A DNA stretch of 64,000 bases, taken from contig JACKCH010000022.1 of NCBI GenBank assembly GCA_020634115.1, forward strand, positions 1 through 64,000, in the 5' to 3' direction. The notes under the pieces are model-generated. The model searched no databases, was not told where the DNA came from, and saw only the letters and a list, made by a program, of their open reading frames with translations. This DNA comes from Anaerolineaceae bacterium. Lineage in GTDB: Bacteria; Chloroflexota; Anaerolineae; Aggregatilineales; Phototrophicaceae. This document shows, in pieces, positions 55,621-64,000 of the stretch; position 1 is the first letter of the stretch, and every line of letters begins with the position of its first letter. Position numbers and translations under genes: made by a program.

Positions 55621-56589
55621 ATGCCTCTCTTCGATATGCCCCTGGAACAGTTGAAAACTTATCGCCCAGAACGGGCCGAACCCACCGATTTTGATGCTTT
55701 CTGGGAACGCACCCTCGCGGAAACCCGCCAGCATCCGCTGATTGCGCGGTTTGAGCGGGTGGATTACGGCCTCAAACTGGTCGAAACCTATGATGTGACC
55801 TTCGCCGGGTACGGCGGGCAGCCGGTGAGAGGCTGGTTCATCGTGCCTGCCGGGGCGCAGACGCCGCTGCCCTGTGTCGTGGAATATATCGGGTACGGGG
55901 GCGGGCGGAGTTTCCCCATCAATTGGCTGCTCTGGCCGACAGTCGGCTATGCGACGTTCATTATGGATACACGCGGGCAGGGGAGCAGTTGGTCAAACGG
56001 GGATACGCCCGACATCCCGGAAGGCGCGAATCCGTTTTACCCCGGTTTTATGACGCAGGGTATCCTGAATCCAGAAACCTATTACTACCGCCGGGTGTTT
56101 GCGGATGGTGTCCGCGCCGTTGAAGCCGCCCGTACCCGCCCGGAGGTCGATTCCAGTCGGGTGGCTGTAACCGGGGGCAGTCAGGGCGGGGGAATCACTA
56201 TCGCGGTCAGCGCCCTCGTCCCGGATGTCGCCGCCAGTATGCCGGAAGTGCCGTTCCTGTGTCACTATCGCCGGGCGGTGGAAATTATAGACACATCACC
56301 CTACAATGAAATCACGCGCTACCTGAAAATCCACCGGGACAAGGTTGAAACGGTGTGGCAGACGGTATCTTATTTTGATGGGGTGAACTTTGCGACTCGC
56401 ATTCAGTCGCCATCCTTATATTCGGTGGGGCTGATGGACATGATCTGCCCGCCGTCCACCGTATACGCGGCTTATAACTACGTGGATGCGCCGAAGGACA
56501 TCCGGGTTTATCCGTATAACGAGCATGAGGGCGGGGCGGCCTTTCATGCGTTGGAGAAAGTTAATTTTTTGCGGGAGCTGTGGGGGTAA
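55621..56589 (+). CDS. Acetyl xylan esterase / cephalosporin-C deacetylase family
   Basis: Start at the ATG at 55621 with AAGGAG eight bases upstream; 322 residues, the usual length of CE7 esterases. Signatures are the N-terminal MPLFDMPLEQLKTYRPERAEPTDFDAFW, the oxyanion strand with YIGYGGGRS, the RGQGSSWSNGDT segment, the nucleophile Ser187 in GGSQGGG, the acid in GLMDMICPPST and the terminal histidine in NEHEGG. The family removes acetyl groups from short xylo-oligosaccharides and similar compounds. Its 3' end overlaps the convergent GT2 gene by 29 bases. Confidence 0.93.
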   Translation: MPLFDMPLEQLKTYRPERAEPTDFDAFWERTLAETRQHPLIARFERVDYGLKLVETYDVTFAGYGGQPVRGWFIVPAGAQTPLPCVVEYIGYGGGRSFPINWLLWPTVGYATFIMDTRGQGSSWSNGDTPDIPEGANPFYPGFMTQGILNPETYYYRRVFADGVRAVEAARTRPEVDSSRVAVTGGSQGGGITIAVSALVPDVAASMPEVPFLCHYRRAVEIIDTSPYNEITRYLKIHRDKVETVWQTVSYFDGVNFATRIQSPSLYSVGLMDMICPPSTVYAAYNYVDAPKDIRVYPYNEHEGGAAFHALEKVNFLRELWG

Positions 56590-57406
56590 GCCGCCGTTTG
56601 AGCCACATGCCCCCGATAACCGGGCGTGTCAGCAGCCACAACAGCGCCCACCGCACGAAACCGTGATGTTGGCGGGTGTAAACCAGCATATCGCGGAAGT
56701 AGATTCGGGTCGCCAGCCAGGTTTGGGTGGCGGCTTTTTCCTTGTGGATAATGGTGTGGCTCGCCAGGAAGCGGAATTTCGCCCCGGCAAAGCGTCGTGC
56801 CAGGTCATCTTCCGGGAAGTACAGGAGCAGATCAGGATTCAACTGCCAGTCCCCACGCCGCATCAGCAGGCATGACCCCGGCAGTACGGCTACGTCCTTA
56901 TCCGTGTCTCGCCCCCAGCCTTCATACCAGTGCGCCGCCGCCAGCCTTGCCCGCCAACCGGGGAACATCCAGCCGAGGGGCGTATGTTGCAGCAGTAGGT
57001 AGGTGTAAGTCGGGATTTGTGAGCAGGTGCGTTGGATACTACCGTCCGGGTAGCGCATTTGCATGGTTGCACCCAGGTAATCGGGATGGACTTCCAGGAA
57101 ATTCACTAACGCTGCCAGTGCGCCCGCCTGTGGAACGGTATCCGGGTTGAGCAGCAGGACATAACCCCCTTGAGCAGCTTCTATCCCCAGGTTATTGCCG
57201 CCGCAGAACCAGGTGTTGCGTGTCTGTGCCAGCAGCTGCACCTGCGGGAAATCCCCTCGCACCATCTCAGCACTGCCGTCTCTCGAAGCGTTATCCACCA
57301 CAATAATTTCCGGCTGGATGGGGTCGCTTACCAGCGCATTCAGGCAGGCGTACAGGTCATCGCGGGTGTTGTAGTTGACGATGACGATGGACAGCCGGGG
57401 AGCCAT
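56561..57406 (-). CDS. Glycosyltransferase family 2
   Basis: A 281-residue GT-A-fold enzyme: SIVIVNYNTRDDLYACL, VDNASRDGSAEMV, NNLGIEAAQGGYVLLLNPDT with the DxD-like element in NPDT, and LPGSCLLMRR in the acceptor region. It resembles rhamnosyl- or N-acetylglucosaminyl-diphospho-decaprenol transferases of surface polysaccharide assembly. It is downstream of a methyltransferase gene with 4 bases between them, so both are likely one unit. Confidence 0.9.
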   Translation of the reverse strand: MAPRLSIVIVNYNTRDDLYACLNALVSDPIQPEIIVVDNASRDGSAEMVRGDFPQVQLLAQTRNTWFCGGNNLGIEAAQGGYVLLLNPDTVPQAGALAALVNFLEVHPDYLGATMQMRYPDGSIQRTCSQIPTYTYLLLQHTPLGWMFPGWRARLAAAHWYEGWGRDTDKDVAVLPGSCLLMRRGDWQLNPDLLLYFPEDDLARRFAGAKFRFLASHTIIHKEKAATQTWLATRIYFRDMLVYTRQHHGFVRWALLWLLTRPVIGGMWLKRRLTPTAPAKN

Positions 57407-57410
57407 GTAT

Positions 57411-58175
57411 CTACTTCCGCCCGATGACCAGGGTACTGAAATTAAATGCCCAGGGCAGAATCACATTGAGGATACCCCCCAATGCATTCGCTAACGGGCT
57501 GGTCTGGTAGTAACCCGTACCCCGAAACGGCCCGCCTAACCCCCAAAGTGTGAAAGCATGGCTGGTCGGGATGGCCTTCTCGACGGTGAACCCGGCGTCT
57601 GTTACGGCCTGGCACAGGATGTCACGGGTATAGGTGCTTTCGTAGAAATCCTCGTCGTTGAGCGTGCTGCTTTGCCCGCGCCGCCGCCACCGGATGAACC
57701 GCTGGACGACGTTGGGGTAGGGGATGGTCAGCACCAGCACTCCGCCCGGCTTCACCACCCGGTAAGCCTCCGCCAGCGCCGGCCCCATGCCATGCTCGAA
57801 GTGTTCCAGCACGCCGAACGAGAGATACGCCCCCACCGAGTCCGACGCATACGGCAGGGCGTGAACATCGCCCACCGCCAGCGCCAGCGCGGGGTCATAG
57901 TGGCGCGAGGTATGCAGGGCGTTTTCGGCGTAGTCCAGCCCGGTGACGGTATAGCCCATCTCGCGTAGGGTGATGATGACCGCGCTCAGGCCGCTGCCCG
58001 CTTCCAAAATGATGTCCTCTTTCGACAGATATGGCAGATACGCCTGAATCGTCGCCATCGAACGCGGATAACGCACCGCCTGGAGTTCAACTTCCATTGA
58101 GGCGCCGTCCCAGATGGTTTCCCAGGCCTGGCGGGTGCTGTCGTAACGCGGGGAGTCGGAATGGGGTTCGGTCAT
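57411..58175 (-). CDS. Class I SAM-dependent methyltransferase
   Basis: A 254-residue methyltransferase. Motif I reads ILEAGSGLSAVIITLREMG, the post-I acidic residue is in TGLDYAENAL, and motif II is in YLSFGVLEHFEHG; the order is that of Methyltransf_11/23 enzymes. The C-terminus may contact the substrate. It is sandwiched between glycosyltransferase genes on the same strand and probably methylates a sugar or lipid-linked glycan; that is inferred from context. Confidence 0.87.
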   Translation of the reverse strand: MTEPHSDSPRYDSTRQAWETIWDGASMEVELQAVRYPRSMATIQAYLPYLSKEDIILEAGSGLSAVIITLREMGYTVTGLDYAENALHTSRHYDPALALAVGDVHALPYASDSVGAYLSFGVLEHFEHGMGPALAEAYRVVKPGGVLVLTIPYPNVVQRFIRWRRRGQSSTLNDEDFYESTYTRDILCQAVTDAGFTVEKAIPTSHAFTLWGLGGPFRGTGYYQTSPLANALGGILNVILPWAFNFSTLVIGRK

Positions 58176-58224
58176 GGATGAATCTCGTTTCGTGGTGAAT
58201 AGTGGTCAAAAATCAGTGGTCAGT

Positions 58225-58250
58225 GTAGGGGCGAGGCCTGCCCCGCCCGC
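58225..58250 (+). repeat. GTAGGGG hairpin repeat, copy D
   Basis: GTAGGGGCGAGGCCTGCCCC followed by GCCCGC, located in the 121-base gap between the methyltransferase and CgeB-like genes. Confidence 0.75.
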
Positions 58251-58296
58251 CGGGAAGCATTTCACGATTTAATTCTGAACTCGGTATTTGCAGCAT

Positions 58297-59418
58297 TCAA
58301 CCATCCAACAATGTCTCAATCCGGGCGATGCGCTGGTCGTAGGTGTGATGCGCGTAGACGTGTGCCTGTGCCTGTTGGATAATCGCCTGCCGTTCGTCCT
58401 CGTGTGCCAGGTAGTAGGCGACTTTCACCCGCAGGTCGTCCAGGTCGCGGTAGGTGACGATGGTTTCGCCTTCCGTGAACCATTCCCGCGTGCCGGGCAG
58501 GTCATCAGCAATCTGGAAAACGCCGCTGCCCGCCGCCTCGAACAGGCGCATATTCCCGCCGTAGCGCATGAAATCGCCATGCACGTTGATCGTTACTTTG
58601 GCCGCCGAAAGGATGCGTAGCATGTCCGCGCCCAACGCCGCCCCGCGCACAAACCGCCGCAGCCCCGCCGGGACATCATGCACGCTCCAGATGCCCAGGT
58701 CGAAATCCGCCAGGGCTGCCAGCGCGGCTACCCGACGGCTATACAGGTGGTCGGGAATCAGCGTGCCGACGAAGGCCACATCACAAGCGTATTCCGCCCG
58801 TTCGGCGTCGGTCAGTGGGTAGGGATGGTGAAAATCCGGGTCGCAGGCCGAAACCGGCAGGCACGCCATGTCCCGCGCGCCGAGTTCCAGCCATTGTACG
58901 CCGTGATAGTAGTCGTTGACCAGCACGAGATCGTAAAGCCGCGCCGCCGCCCGCTCCACCGGAAGGGAAAACACGATGGGCGACGTGCCGGTGCTGTAGA
59001 GCAGTTTGCAGCCCGTTTCGCGTTTGATGGCCGCCAGTGTCTCCGGCAGGATGACAGTGTTATCCCCCACCAGCCACAGCACATCCGGTTGGAATGCCCG
59101 CGCTTTGTCCAACAGATGCCGGTTACGCAGCCGGTAATCGGGGTTGATCTGTGGCGGGACACGATGCCCCAGCGCCGCCAGCACCTTGCCGGGCGTGATG
59201 CCCCCGGTGTGCCGCTGCGCCCGGATGCCGCCGCCCCAGGCCGGGAGGTTGCGGAAAAAGGCGTCTACCGTATGCCCGCGTTTACGCAGTGCCTTCGCCC
59301 AGAAGTGCTGCGCCATGCTCGGCGGGAACAGCGGCGGTGATTCTCCCGGCGGCGTGGCCGCGATGGCCGCCTGGAGTTGTTCCGGGTGGTGCAGAGAGGT
59401 GACGATGAGGAAACGCAT
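58297..59418 (-). CDS. CgeB-like glycosyltransferase
   Basis: Start at the ATG at 59418 (AAGGA four bases upstream); a longer frame to 59496 adds unlikely residues. The 373-residue GT-B protein has an N-terminal domain with RFLIVTSLHHPEQL and KALRKRGHTVDAFFR, a hinge with VAFVGTLIPDHLYSRR, and a C-terminal domain with KVTINVHGDFMRYGGNMRLFEAAGSG and the ETIVTYRDLDDLRVKVAYYL helix typical of Glyco_trans_1_2 domains. It is the upstream gene of the methyltransferase-GT2 group. Confidence 0.86.
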   Translation of the reverse strand: MRFLIVTSLHHPEQLQAAIAATPPGESPPLFPPSMAQHFWAKALRKRGHTVDAFFRNLPAWGGGIRAQRHTGGITPGKVLAALGHRVPPQINPDYRLRNRHLLDKARAFQPDVLWLVGDNTVILPETLAAIKRETGCKLLYSTGTSPIVFSLPVERAAARLYDLVLVNDYYHGVQWLELGARDMACLPVSACDPDFHHPYPLTDAERAEYACDVAFVGTLIPDHLYSRRVAALAALADFDLGIWSVHDVPAGLRRFVRGAALGADMLRILSAAKVTINVHGDFMRYGGNMRLFEAAGSGVFQIADDLPGTREWFTEGETIVTYRDLDDLRVKVAYYLAHEDERQAIIQQAQAHVYAHHTYDQRIARIETLLDG

Positions 59419-59543
59419 ACGATCCTTTTCGATGATTTTTCCCAAGCCTAGCACACGCCTCCGAATTATGCGATATTCATATACGGTTGGAATCAAAAAC
59501 GGGGCGGCAGCGCCAACCCCGTTTATAGGGTGAATGTTTTCGC

Positions 59544-59570
59544 CGGGCGACCACGCCGAGGTGCCCCTAC
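59544..59570 (-). repeat. GTAGGGG hairpin repeat, copy E
   Basis: On the minus strand GTAGGGGCACCTCGGCGTGG followed by TCGCCCG; arms are less regular than in copies A-C. Confidence 0.65.
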
Positions 59571-59588
59571 AGACTGCGATAACGTGCG

Positions 59589-59876
59589 TTACGCTTCCAC
59601 CTTCACGCCGCGCCAGAAGGCAACATACCCGGTGATCTGTTTCGCGGCGTCTTTGGGATGCGGGTAGTACCAGGCTGCGTCCGGGTTCTCCTGGCCGTCT
59701 ACCGCCACCGTGTAGTAGCTGGCGAGACCTTTCCAGGGGCAGGTCGTGTGCTTGCTGCTATCTGCGAAATACTGCTTATTGACCGAATCCGGCGGGAAAT
59801 AGTGATTACCTTCCACCACAATCGTTTCGTCGCTCTCCGCCAACACCACGCCGTTCCAGGTTGCTTTCGCCATCAT
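59589..59876 (-). CDS. DUF427-family protein
   Basis: A 95-residue single-domain protein with the family signatures KATWNGVVLAESDETIVVEGNHYFPP, the CPWKG motif (TTCPWKGLASYY) and AWYYPHPKDAAKQITGYVAFW. DUF427 proteins are small beta-rich enzymes or binding proteins with no settled function. The start is ATGATG with GGGAG upstream. Confidence 0.9.
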   Translation of the reverse strand: MMAKATWNGVVLAESDETIVVEGNHYFPPDSVNKQYFADSSKHTTCPWKGLASYYTVAVDGQENPDAAWYYPHPKDAAKQITGYVAFWRGVKVEA

Positions 59877-59950
59877 GTTCTTCTCCCTCTTGTGATTAAA
59901 ACCACCATTTTAGAGAGAGTAATCACTTTCTTTCTTACATTAATGGCGAC

Positions 59951-60781
59951 TTAACGATATCGCTGCTGTCCGGCTAAGATTTGCTGCAAGCGGAACAAAT
60001 CCGTGCGCGAAGTCATATCCAGGCTGATCGGCGTCACGGAAACCTGTTTGGCGTACATCACCGTGTAGACATCCGAGTCTGGCTCGGCTTTAGCCGGGTC
60101 GGTCTTGTACTCGTAGCCAATGCGTCCCGCGTCTTGCAGCGTGATCCGTTCCGGGCGAGTCGGCCAGTACACCCGGCGGCGGGAGAGCCGAGTCGTGCGC
60201 CAGGGCGTTTCGTTTGTCGCGCCCCAGGGGACATCAATTTTCAGCACGTCTACATCGTCGGGCAGCAAGCGGTGTTCCAGCAAATACTGTCCGAACAACC
60301 GGGTGAAGTGCGCCGCCGCGCAGAAGTCCACATCCTGCGAATAGGTCAGGTGCAGGTCTTTGGGAGTCTGCTGCGAAACCGCCAGCGCCGGGATTCCCAT
60401 GCTGACCGCCTCCAGCGCTGCGCCCACCGTACCTGAGATGGTGACACCATTCCCGGTATTCTCTCCGTAGTTGATGCCGGAAACCACCAGCGCAGGCAGC
60501 CGGTCTGCAAGTTCGATTACCCCGTGCTGTACCGCCTGGGCTGGCGTGCCATCCACCGCAAAAGCCCGATGACCATCACCTTCCAGCGCCGTGATTTCAT
60601 ACGGGTAGATGCGGCCTTCGCTCTGGTTGGGCATACTGCGCCCCATGCCGGACTGCTGTTCGCGGGGGGCCACGACCAGGACTTCGCCCAGATCCACAAA
60701 AGCCTTCGCCGCAGCCCATAGACCAGGCGATTCGATCCCATCGTCATTGGTAAATAGAATTAACGGACGTTCATTACTCAT
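59951..60781 (-). CDS. surE: 5'/3'-nucleotidase SurE
   Basis: A 276-residue SurE. The metal-binding acidic pair Asp13-Asp14 is in LFTNDDGIESPG; VVAPREQQSGMGRSM follows, then VVSGINYGENTGNGVTISGTVGAALEA split over the active-site loops, and a C-terminal region specific to longer bacterial forms (DSDVYTVMYAKQVSVTPISLD). It dephosphorylates nucleoside monophosphates in stationary phase or repair. Upstream is an AT-rich gap without a strong promoter match. Confidence 0.96.
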   Translation of the reverse strand: MSNERPLILFTNDDGIESPGLWAAAKAFVDLGEVLVVAPREQQSGMGRSMPNQSEGRIYPYEITALEGDGHRAFAVDGTPAQAVQHGVIELADRLPALVVSGINYGENTGNGVTISGTVGAALEAVSMGIPALAVSQQTPKDLHLTYSQDVDFCAAAHFTRLFGQYLLEHRLLPDDVDVLKIDVPWGATNETPWRTTRLSRRRVYWPTRPERITLQDAGRIGYEYKTDPAKAEPDSDVYTVMYAKQVSVTPISLDMTSRTDLFRLQQILAGQQRYR

Positions 60782-60928
60782 CGAGTTTGTCTTATTTTTG
60801 CCTCACTCACTTGGACAACGCTCACGCGCATTGTATCCTAATCCTGATAACCTGTCTATTAACCATTCGGGTGATATGGTTTAATGTTTCGGGCCATTGT
60901 CTTAACAGGGTAGGCAGGGATGACCGCT

Positions 60929-62168
60929 TTACTCACCACTATCACCGGAGTCGCCGGTATCGCTCCCACCATCGTCGTAGTACTCATCTCCGCTGTTATC
61001 ACCTGCGCCCGAATCGTCAGAAATGTCTCCGGTATCGCCAGAGTCGTCATAGTATTCGTCGGAATTGTCCTGCGTGTCACCGGAGTCATCATAGTACTCG
61101 TCAGTCGTGTCCTGCGTGTCGCCCGTATCATCGTAAAAAGCGTCTTCATAATTGATGTCCCCGAATCCGGCATCCCCCCAGCTTTCGTCCCAGGCGTCCT
61201 CACCACAATCCGGCGTGCCGATCTCATCCAGCGGGCAGGAGTCGCCGCCCAACAGCCACGAGGCTTCTTCACAATCCGGGAATGGGCCTTCGCCACATAA
61301 CGGCTCATCACTATCCCATAGCTCGAACAGGGTGTCGAGTTCCTCATCGGTCAGCGGGTCGCTGATTTCGATGTCCTCATCCAGCGTATCTAGCGGCAGG
61401 GACTCGAATTCGTCTGTATCGCAACCGCCTGGTGAGTCCGGTTCGCCGTTACTTCCAGGTTTTCGTCCAGCGGCGCCTGATCTCCAGTCCCTGTACCACC
61501 GGGTAAATATTTCCGGCATAGCGCATCACCGCTGCCCCTGGAGGGTGGAAACCCGTGGTCGCCGGGGCGCCTGAAAGTACACCGTCGAACCTATACTCAT
61601 ATCTACGCCATTGACCGAAAAGGTTACCTGTCCCACGCTCGGGTTTGTACCAGCAGCCCGCTTTGGGGTGCGTGGTTGCGGGGCGCATCGTTGACGCCGG
61701 TTTTCAAACAGAAAGCCTGCATCGGGCGCGAAGTGCTTCCCGGTGCAGTGGCACTGGCAATTTCCCACGTCGCCAAACAGCAGGAATGTCACGTTTTGTC
61801 CCGGCAGCGTGTCCGGTAGGTTGGCTGCAACCGCAGCAGCGCCACACCCCATTGGTCACTGGCGGTATTCATCGGACTGAGGCGCAAACTCTGGATCGCG
61901 GTGACATCAGCTATGTCGCCCACCTGTGCGAAATGAAAGTCCGCAACGCCCACTTCAGTGCCAGCCGTGATCGCCACATTCCGTAACAGGCCTGGTTGCG
62001 CCCGGTCTGCTGGCAGATCGAATGAGCGTGGTTAGCACCTGTTGACGATCACCGGGCAGTCATCCTGAGCGAAACCGGCCCACCGGCCAGCACCAGCAGG
62101 AGAAGCATAATAGCAGCCTGACGACGATCAGAATTTCTTTCAATATTATCTCGTAAGTATGCTTTCAT
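60929..62168 (-). pseudogene. Secreted protein with acidic repeat tail, 5' half indel-ridden
   Basis: The frame begins at the ATG at 62168 (MKAYLRDNIERNSDRRQAA, then a hydrophobic signal LLLLVLAGG). It is then broken: frames successively give VADFHFAQVGDIADVTAIQSLRLSP (about 61930), ANLPDTLPGQNVTFLLFGDV, VGQVTFSVNGVDMSIGSTVYFQA (61600), YAGNIYPVVQGLEIR (61490), and then a clean acidic C-terminus from about 61430 to the stop. The tail has tandem units such as DEYYDDSGDTQDNS and ends DTGDSGDSGE. The central part resembles FecR-like envelope proteins frequent in Anaerolineae. The intact form would have about 410 residues. Confidence 0.7.
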
Positions 62169-62295
62169 ATTAGCAGGCAGGAATCGGGCAAGTGGACGCC
62201 CAGCGCCGCCGCAATTGTCCGATTTTGCCTATACTAAAACATCCAACAATGCACCGATTCATCATACTGGGTGACGAGTAGAGAGGGAAAGTACG

Positions 62296-63627
62296 ATGTC
62301 TCAGGCACGGCATAATGACCGGAAATACGCCATTGTCGTCGGGGTAGTATCGCCAAGGTTGTTTGCTGCCAGGGTCTCAGTGACTACTTTCAGCAAGCAT
62401 CATCATCGAACGCGACCTTGCGTACGACGAGCCGGAATCGCGCAAAGGGCAGCCGCAAACCCGGCATTTGCATGGGCTGTTAGAACCGACCCGGCGCTTC
62501 ATCCGCGACTATTTGCCCGGTGTCGAACAGGATTTACTGGATGGTGGGGCTTTGGTCGGGGACTTGGGGAGATGGTTCGCTGGTATCACTATGATAATTA
62601 CCAGTTGCAAACTCATCGGTATGATGCGCATGACGGTCAGTCGGCCTTCCTGGAGTGGCATATCCGCCGCTACGTCACCGCTGCCGTTTTCGTGACCCTG
62701 TTCGATGAAACGGCAGCGGATGAACTCTCACTGACGAAAATCATACGCGGTCATTGGCGTAAAGATTACCCCCGGCGGGAGACGAGGGAGGGAGCGAAAC
62801 CCCGGAAGCTGATCTGGTGGTGGATGCCAGTGGGCGTGGTTCGCCACCCCTAAATGGCTGGTTCAGCCTGGACTACGCTACGCCCTCCGAAGATCAGGTC
62901 AAAGTGCATTTCTTACAGTGGACCGCGCTCACCAGCGCGCGACTCGGATGATGTCAAGGCGCTGATGGTCGCCCCACACCGCCCAAAGGAAAGCGCGGCG
63001 CATTCGCGTTTCCGATTGAAGGGATGCGCTGGATTGTCGCTGCGGGCGGTTGGCTGAACAACTTTCCCCAACTGATGAGGCCGGGTATTGAATTTATTCG
63101 AGCTGCTCACGTCTGATGTCTATGACATCGTGAGCCAGTCCGGAACCGCTTTCGGATATCGTGTCGTACAAATACCCGTCCAGCCGCCGCTTTCGCTATG
63201 ATAGACTTGCCCGTTTCCTCGGATGGACTTCCTTGTGGTGGGGGACGCTATTGCCAGCTTTAACCCGATTTACGAGCAGGATGAGCAGCGCCGCCTTGTT
63301 GCGGTTGAAGTCCTGAACGAGACTCTAAACAGCCCGAGTTACGTGGCGCATGGCGTGAATTTTCCCGCTGCACCGCGAAGGTGATTGATCTGCCCCTGGC
63401 AGCTATCGGTTGGGGAGGATTTTCGCCATCCTGAGACAGAGCGGCAAGCGTCCTTTGGTACGAACCTCATCAACCGCTATGTGGCACAGGTACACCGGGC
63501 GACGCATCGTGACCCGGTGGTGTACGCACAGTTTCTCCAGGTGATGCACCTGCTGGCTCCGCCCTTGAGCCTGATGCAACCGCATATCGTCTGGCGGGTG
63601 TTCTGGGCAAGGGTCAACGGGGCGTGA
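62296..63627 (+). pseudogene. FAD-dependent oxidoreductase/monooxygenase, indel-ridden
   Basis: The ATG at 62296 starts MSQARHNDRKYAIVVG, the first strand of an FAD-binding Rossmann fold whose glycine loop is blurred by indels. Later frames give RHLHGLLEPTRRFIRDYLPGVEQDLLDGGALVGDLG (62470-62580, partly in the third frame), WYHYDNYQLQTH, EWHIRRYV, VVDASGRG (62823), GWLNNFPQ, and FPSDGLLVVGDAIASFNP-like sequence near 63220. A clean C-terminus ends LMQPHIVWRVFWARVNGA at 63627. The order is that of FAD hydroxylases of the PheA/geranylgeranyl-reductase group. Many frame breaks in 1.3 kb with preserved motifs point to consensus errors or a young pseudogene. Confidence 0.75.
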
Positions 63628-63654
63628 AGTTGATGGGTATGAGATTAACCGGGG

Positions 63655-63677
63655 GTAGGAGCGCAAGGCCTTGCGCC
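63655..63677 (+). repeat. GTAGGGG hairpin repeat, copy F
   Basis: GTAGGAGCGCAAGGCCTTGC followed by GCC; the inner GCGCAAGGCCTTGCGC is a perfect 16-bp palindrome. Confidence 0.75.
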
Positions 63678-63692
63678 AAAATCGCTCTTCTG

Positions 63693-63787
63693 ACCCCTCC
63701 CCAGCCCTCCCCGCAAACGGGGAGGGAGCTGGTCAAATCAAGACCAACAAGTCTCCCCTGCTGGCGGGGGAGATTTAGAGGGGGTTC
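63693..63787. repeat. GC-rich intergenic repeat with nested hairpins
   Basis: ACCCCTCCCCAGCCCTCCCC, then GGGGAGGGAGCT, an AAGACCAACAAG centre and TCTCCCCTGCTGGCGGGGGAGA ending AGGGGGTTC. It is a composite inverted element of the type scattered between genes in many environmental genomes; only one copy is in the window. Confidence 0.6.
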
Positions 63788-63855
63788 AAAAGCCGTAGGC
63801 TAATGTCAATGCGAAGTTCTTATTTGCCCTATACCTGGCACCTTTAACCACATTC

Positions 63856-64000
63856 ATTGCACCATAAACGGGACTTCATATGGGGTTTGCAGGAAGCCGC
63901 CGCCCTGATCCACGATGACCAGCCGCATCCGGTAGCTGCCGGGCGCTAACCCCGGTACATACAAGTTTTCAAGCTGTCCATTGACGACATTTTCCGTATG
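63856..64000 (-). CDS. C-terminus of an unidentified protein (partial)
   Basis: On the minus strand an open frame enters from the window edge and stops with TGA at 63856-63858. The 47 visible residues include LENLYVPGLAPGSYRMRLVIVD and end YEVPFMVQ, a beta-rich Ig- or CBM-like end as found on secreted or cell-wall proteins of Chloroflexota. The family cannot be told from this fragment. Confidence 0.6.

Overview
The window looks like chromosomal sequence from a Chloroflexota bacterium, most likely of the Anaerolineae. This is an inference from gene style: a very large multi-GAF sensor kinase, several families of secreted proteins of the kind common in that group, a two-protein SNF2/SWIM set, a stand-alone CTC-type L25, and moderately high GC. 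No rRNA, tRNA, CRISPR array, prophage or transposase was recognised.

Layout. 0-10.8 kb: the end of an AAR-like dehydrogenase (+), then a minus-strand lipid-catabolism block read from 10.8 kb downwards: SDR/FabG-like reductase, membrane protein, DinB-like protein, acyl-CoA dehydrogenase, S23 four-helix protein, a second acyl-CoA dehydrogenase, two paralogous secreted proteins and a FadN-type hydroxyacyl-CoA dehydrogenase/enoyl-CoA hydratase. 10.9-17.8 kb (minus): a tandem pair of secreted proteins (one broken), a U32 peptidase-family protein, a flavin monooxygenase-like protein and a TetR regulator. The SDR gene and the tetR gene carry nearly identical promoter/operator modules, which ties the regulator to the fatty-acid block. 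A thiolase that could complete the beta-oxidation set lies at 47.2 kb.

18.1-30.1 kb (plus): a signalling operon of a response regulator with a GGDEF-like tail, a 2735-residue hybrid-free histidine kinase with about 12 GAF and 3 PAS domains, and a CheY-like receiver, followed by an alpha/beta hydrolase lacking its usual serine, thiamine pyrophosphokinase and a DUF402 protein. 30.2-36.8 kb (minus): universal stress protein, murJ, a SWIM zinc-finger protein, a SNF2 helicase and a receiver protein. From about 31.26 kb to about 36 kb the sequence is full of small indels. 37-48.4 kb: L25, gyrA, TPR protein, penicillin acylase, membrane proteins, birA, a HIT-family Ap4A phosphorylase and the thiolase. 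48.4-52 kb: a small accessory island with a secreted WD40 protein and a frameshifted TIR-SUMF1 fusion, marked by a second copy of the thiolase 3' end. 52-60.8 kb: trmD, a GT39-like membrane glycosyltransferase, acetyl-xylan-esterase-like hydrolase, GT2, methyltransferase, CgeB-like glycosyltransferase, DUF427 and surE. 60.9-64 kb: a secreted protein with an acidic repeat tail and an FAD oxidoreductase, both indel-ridden, then the end of another minus-strand gene.

Two stretches (about 31.26-36.0 and 61.4-63.6 kb) retain recognisable protein motifs spread over all frames, with small deletions every few tens of bases. They start abruptly inside genes, so low-accuracy consensus is at least as likely as true gene decay. 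A family of GTAGGGGCG...CGCCC hairpins is scattered through the second half of the window. The best candidates for new biology are the TetR regulon module, the giant kinase operon and the TIR-SUMF1 island.
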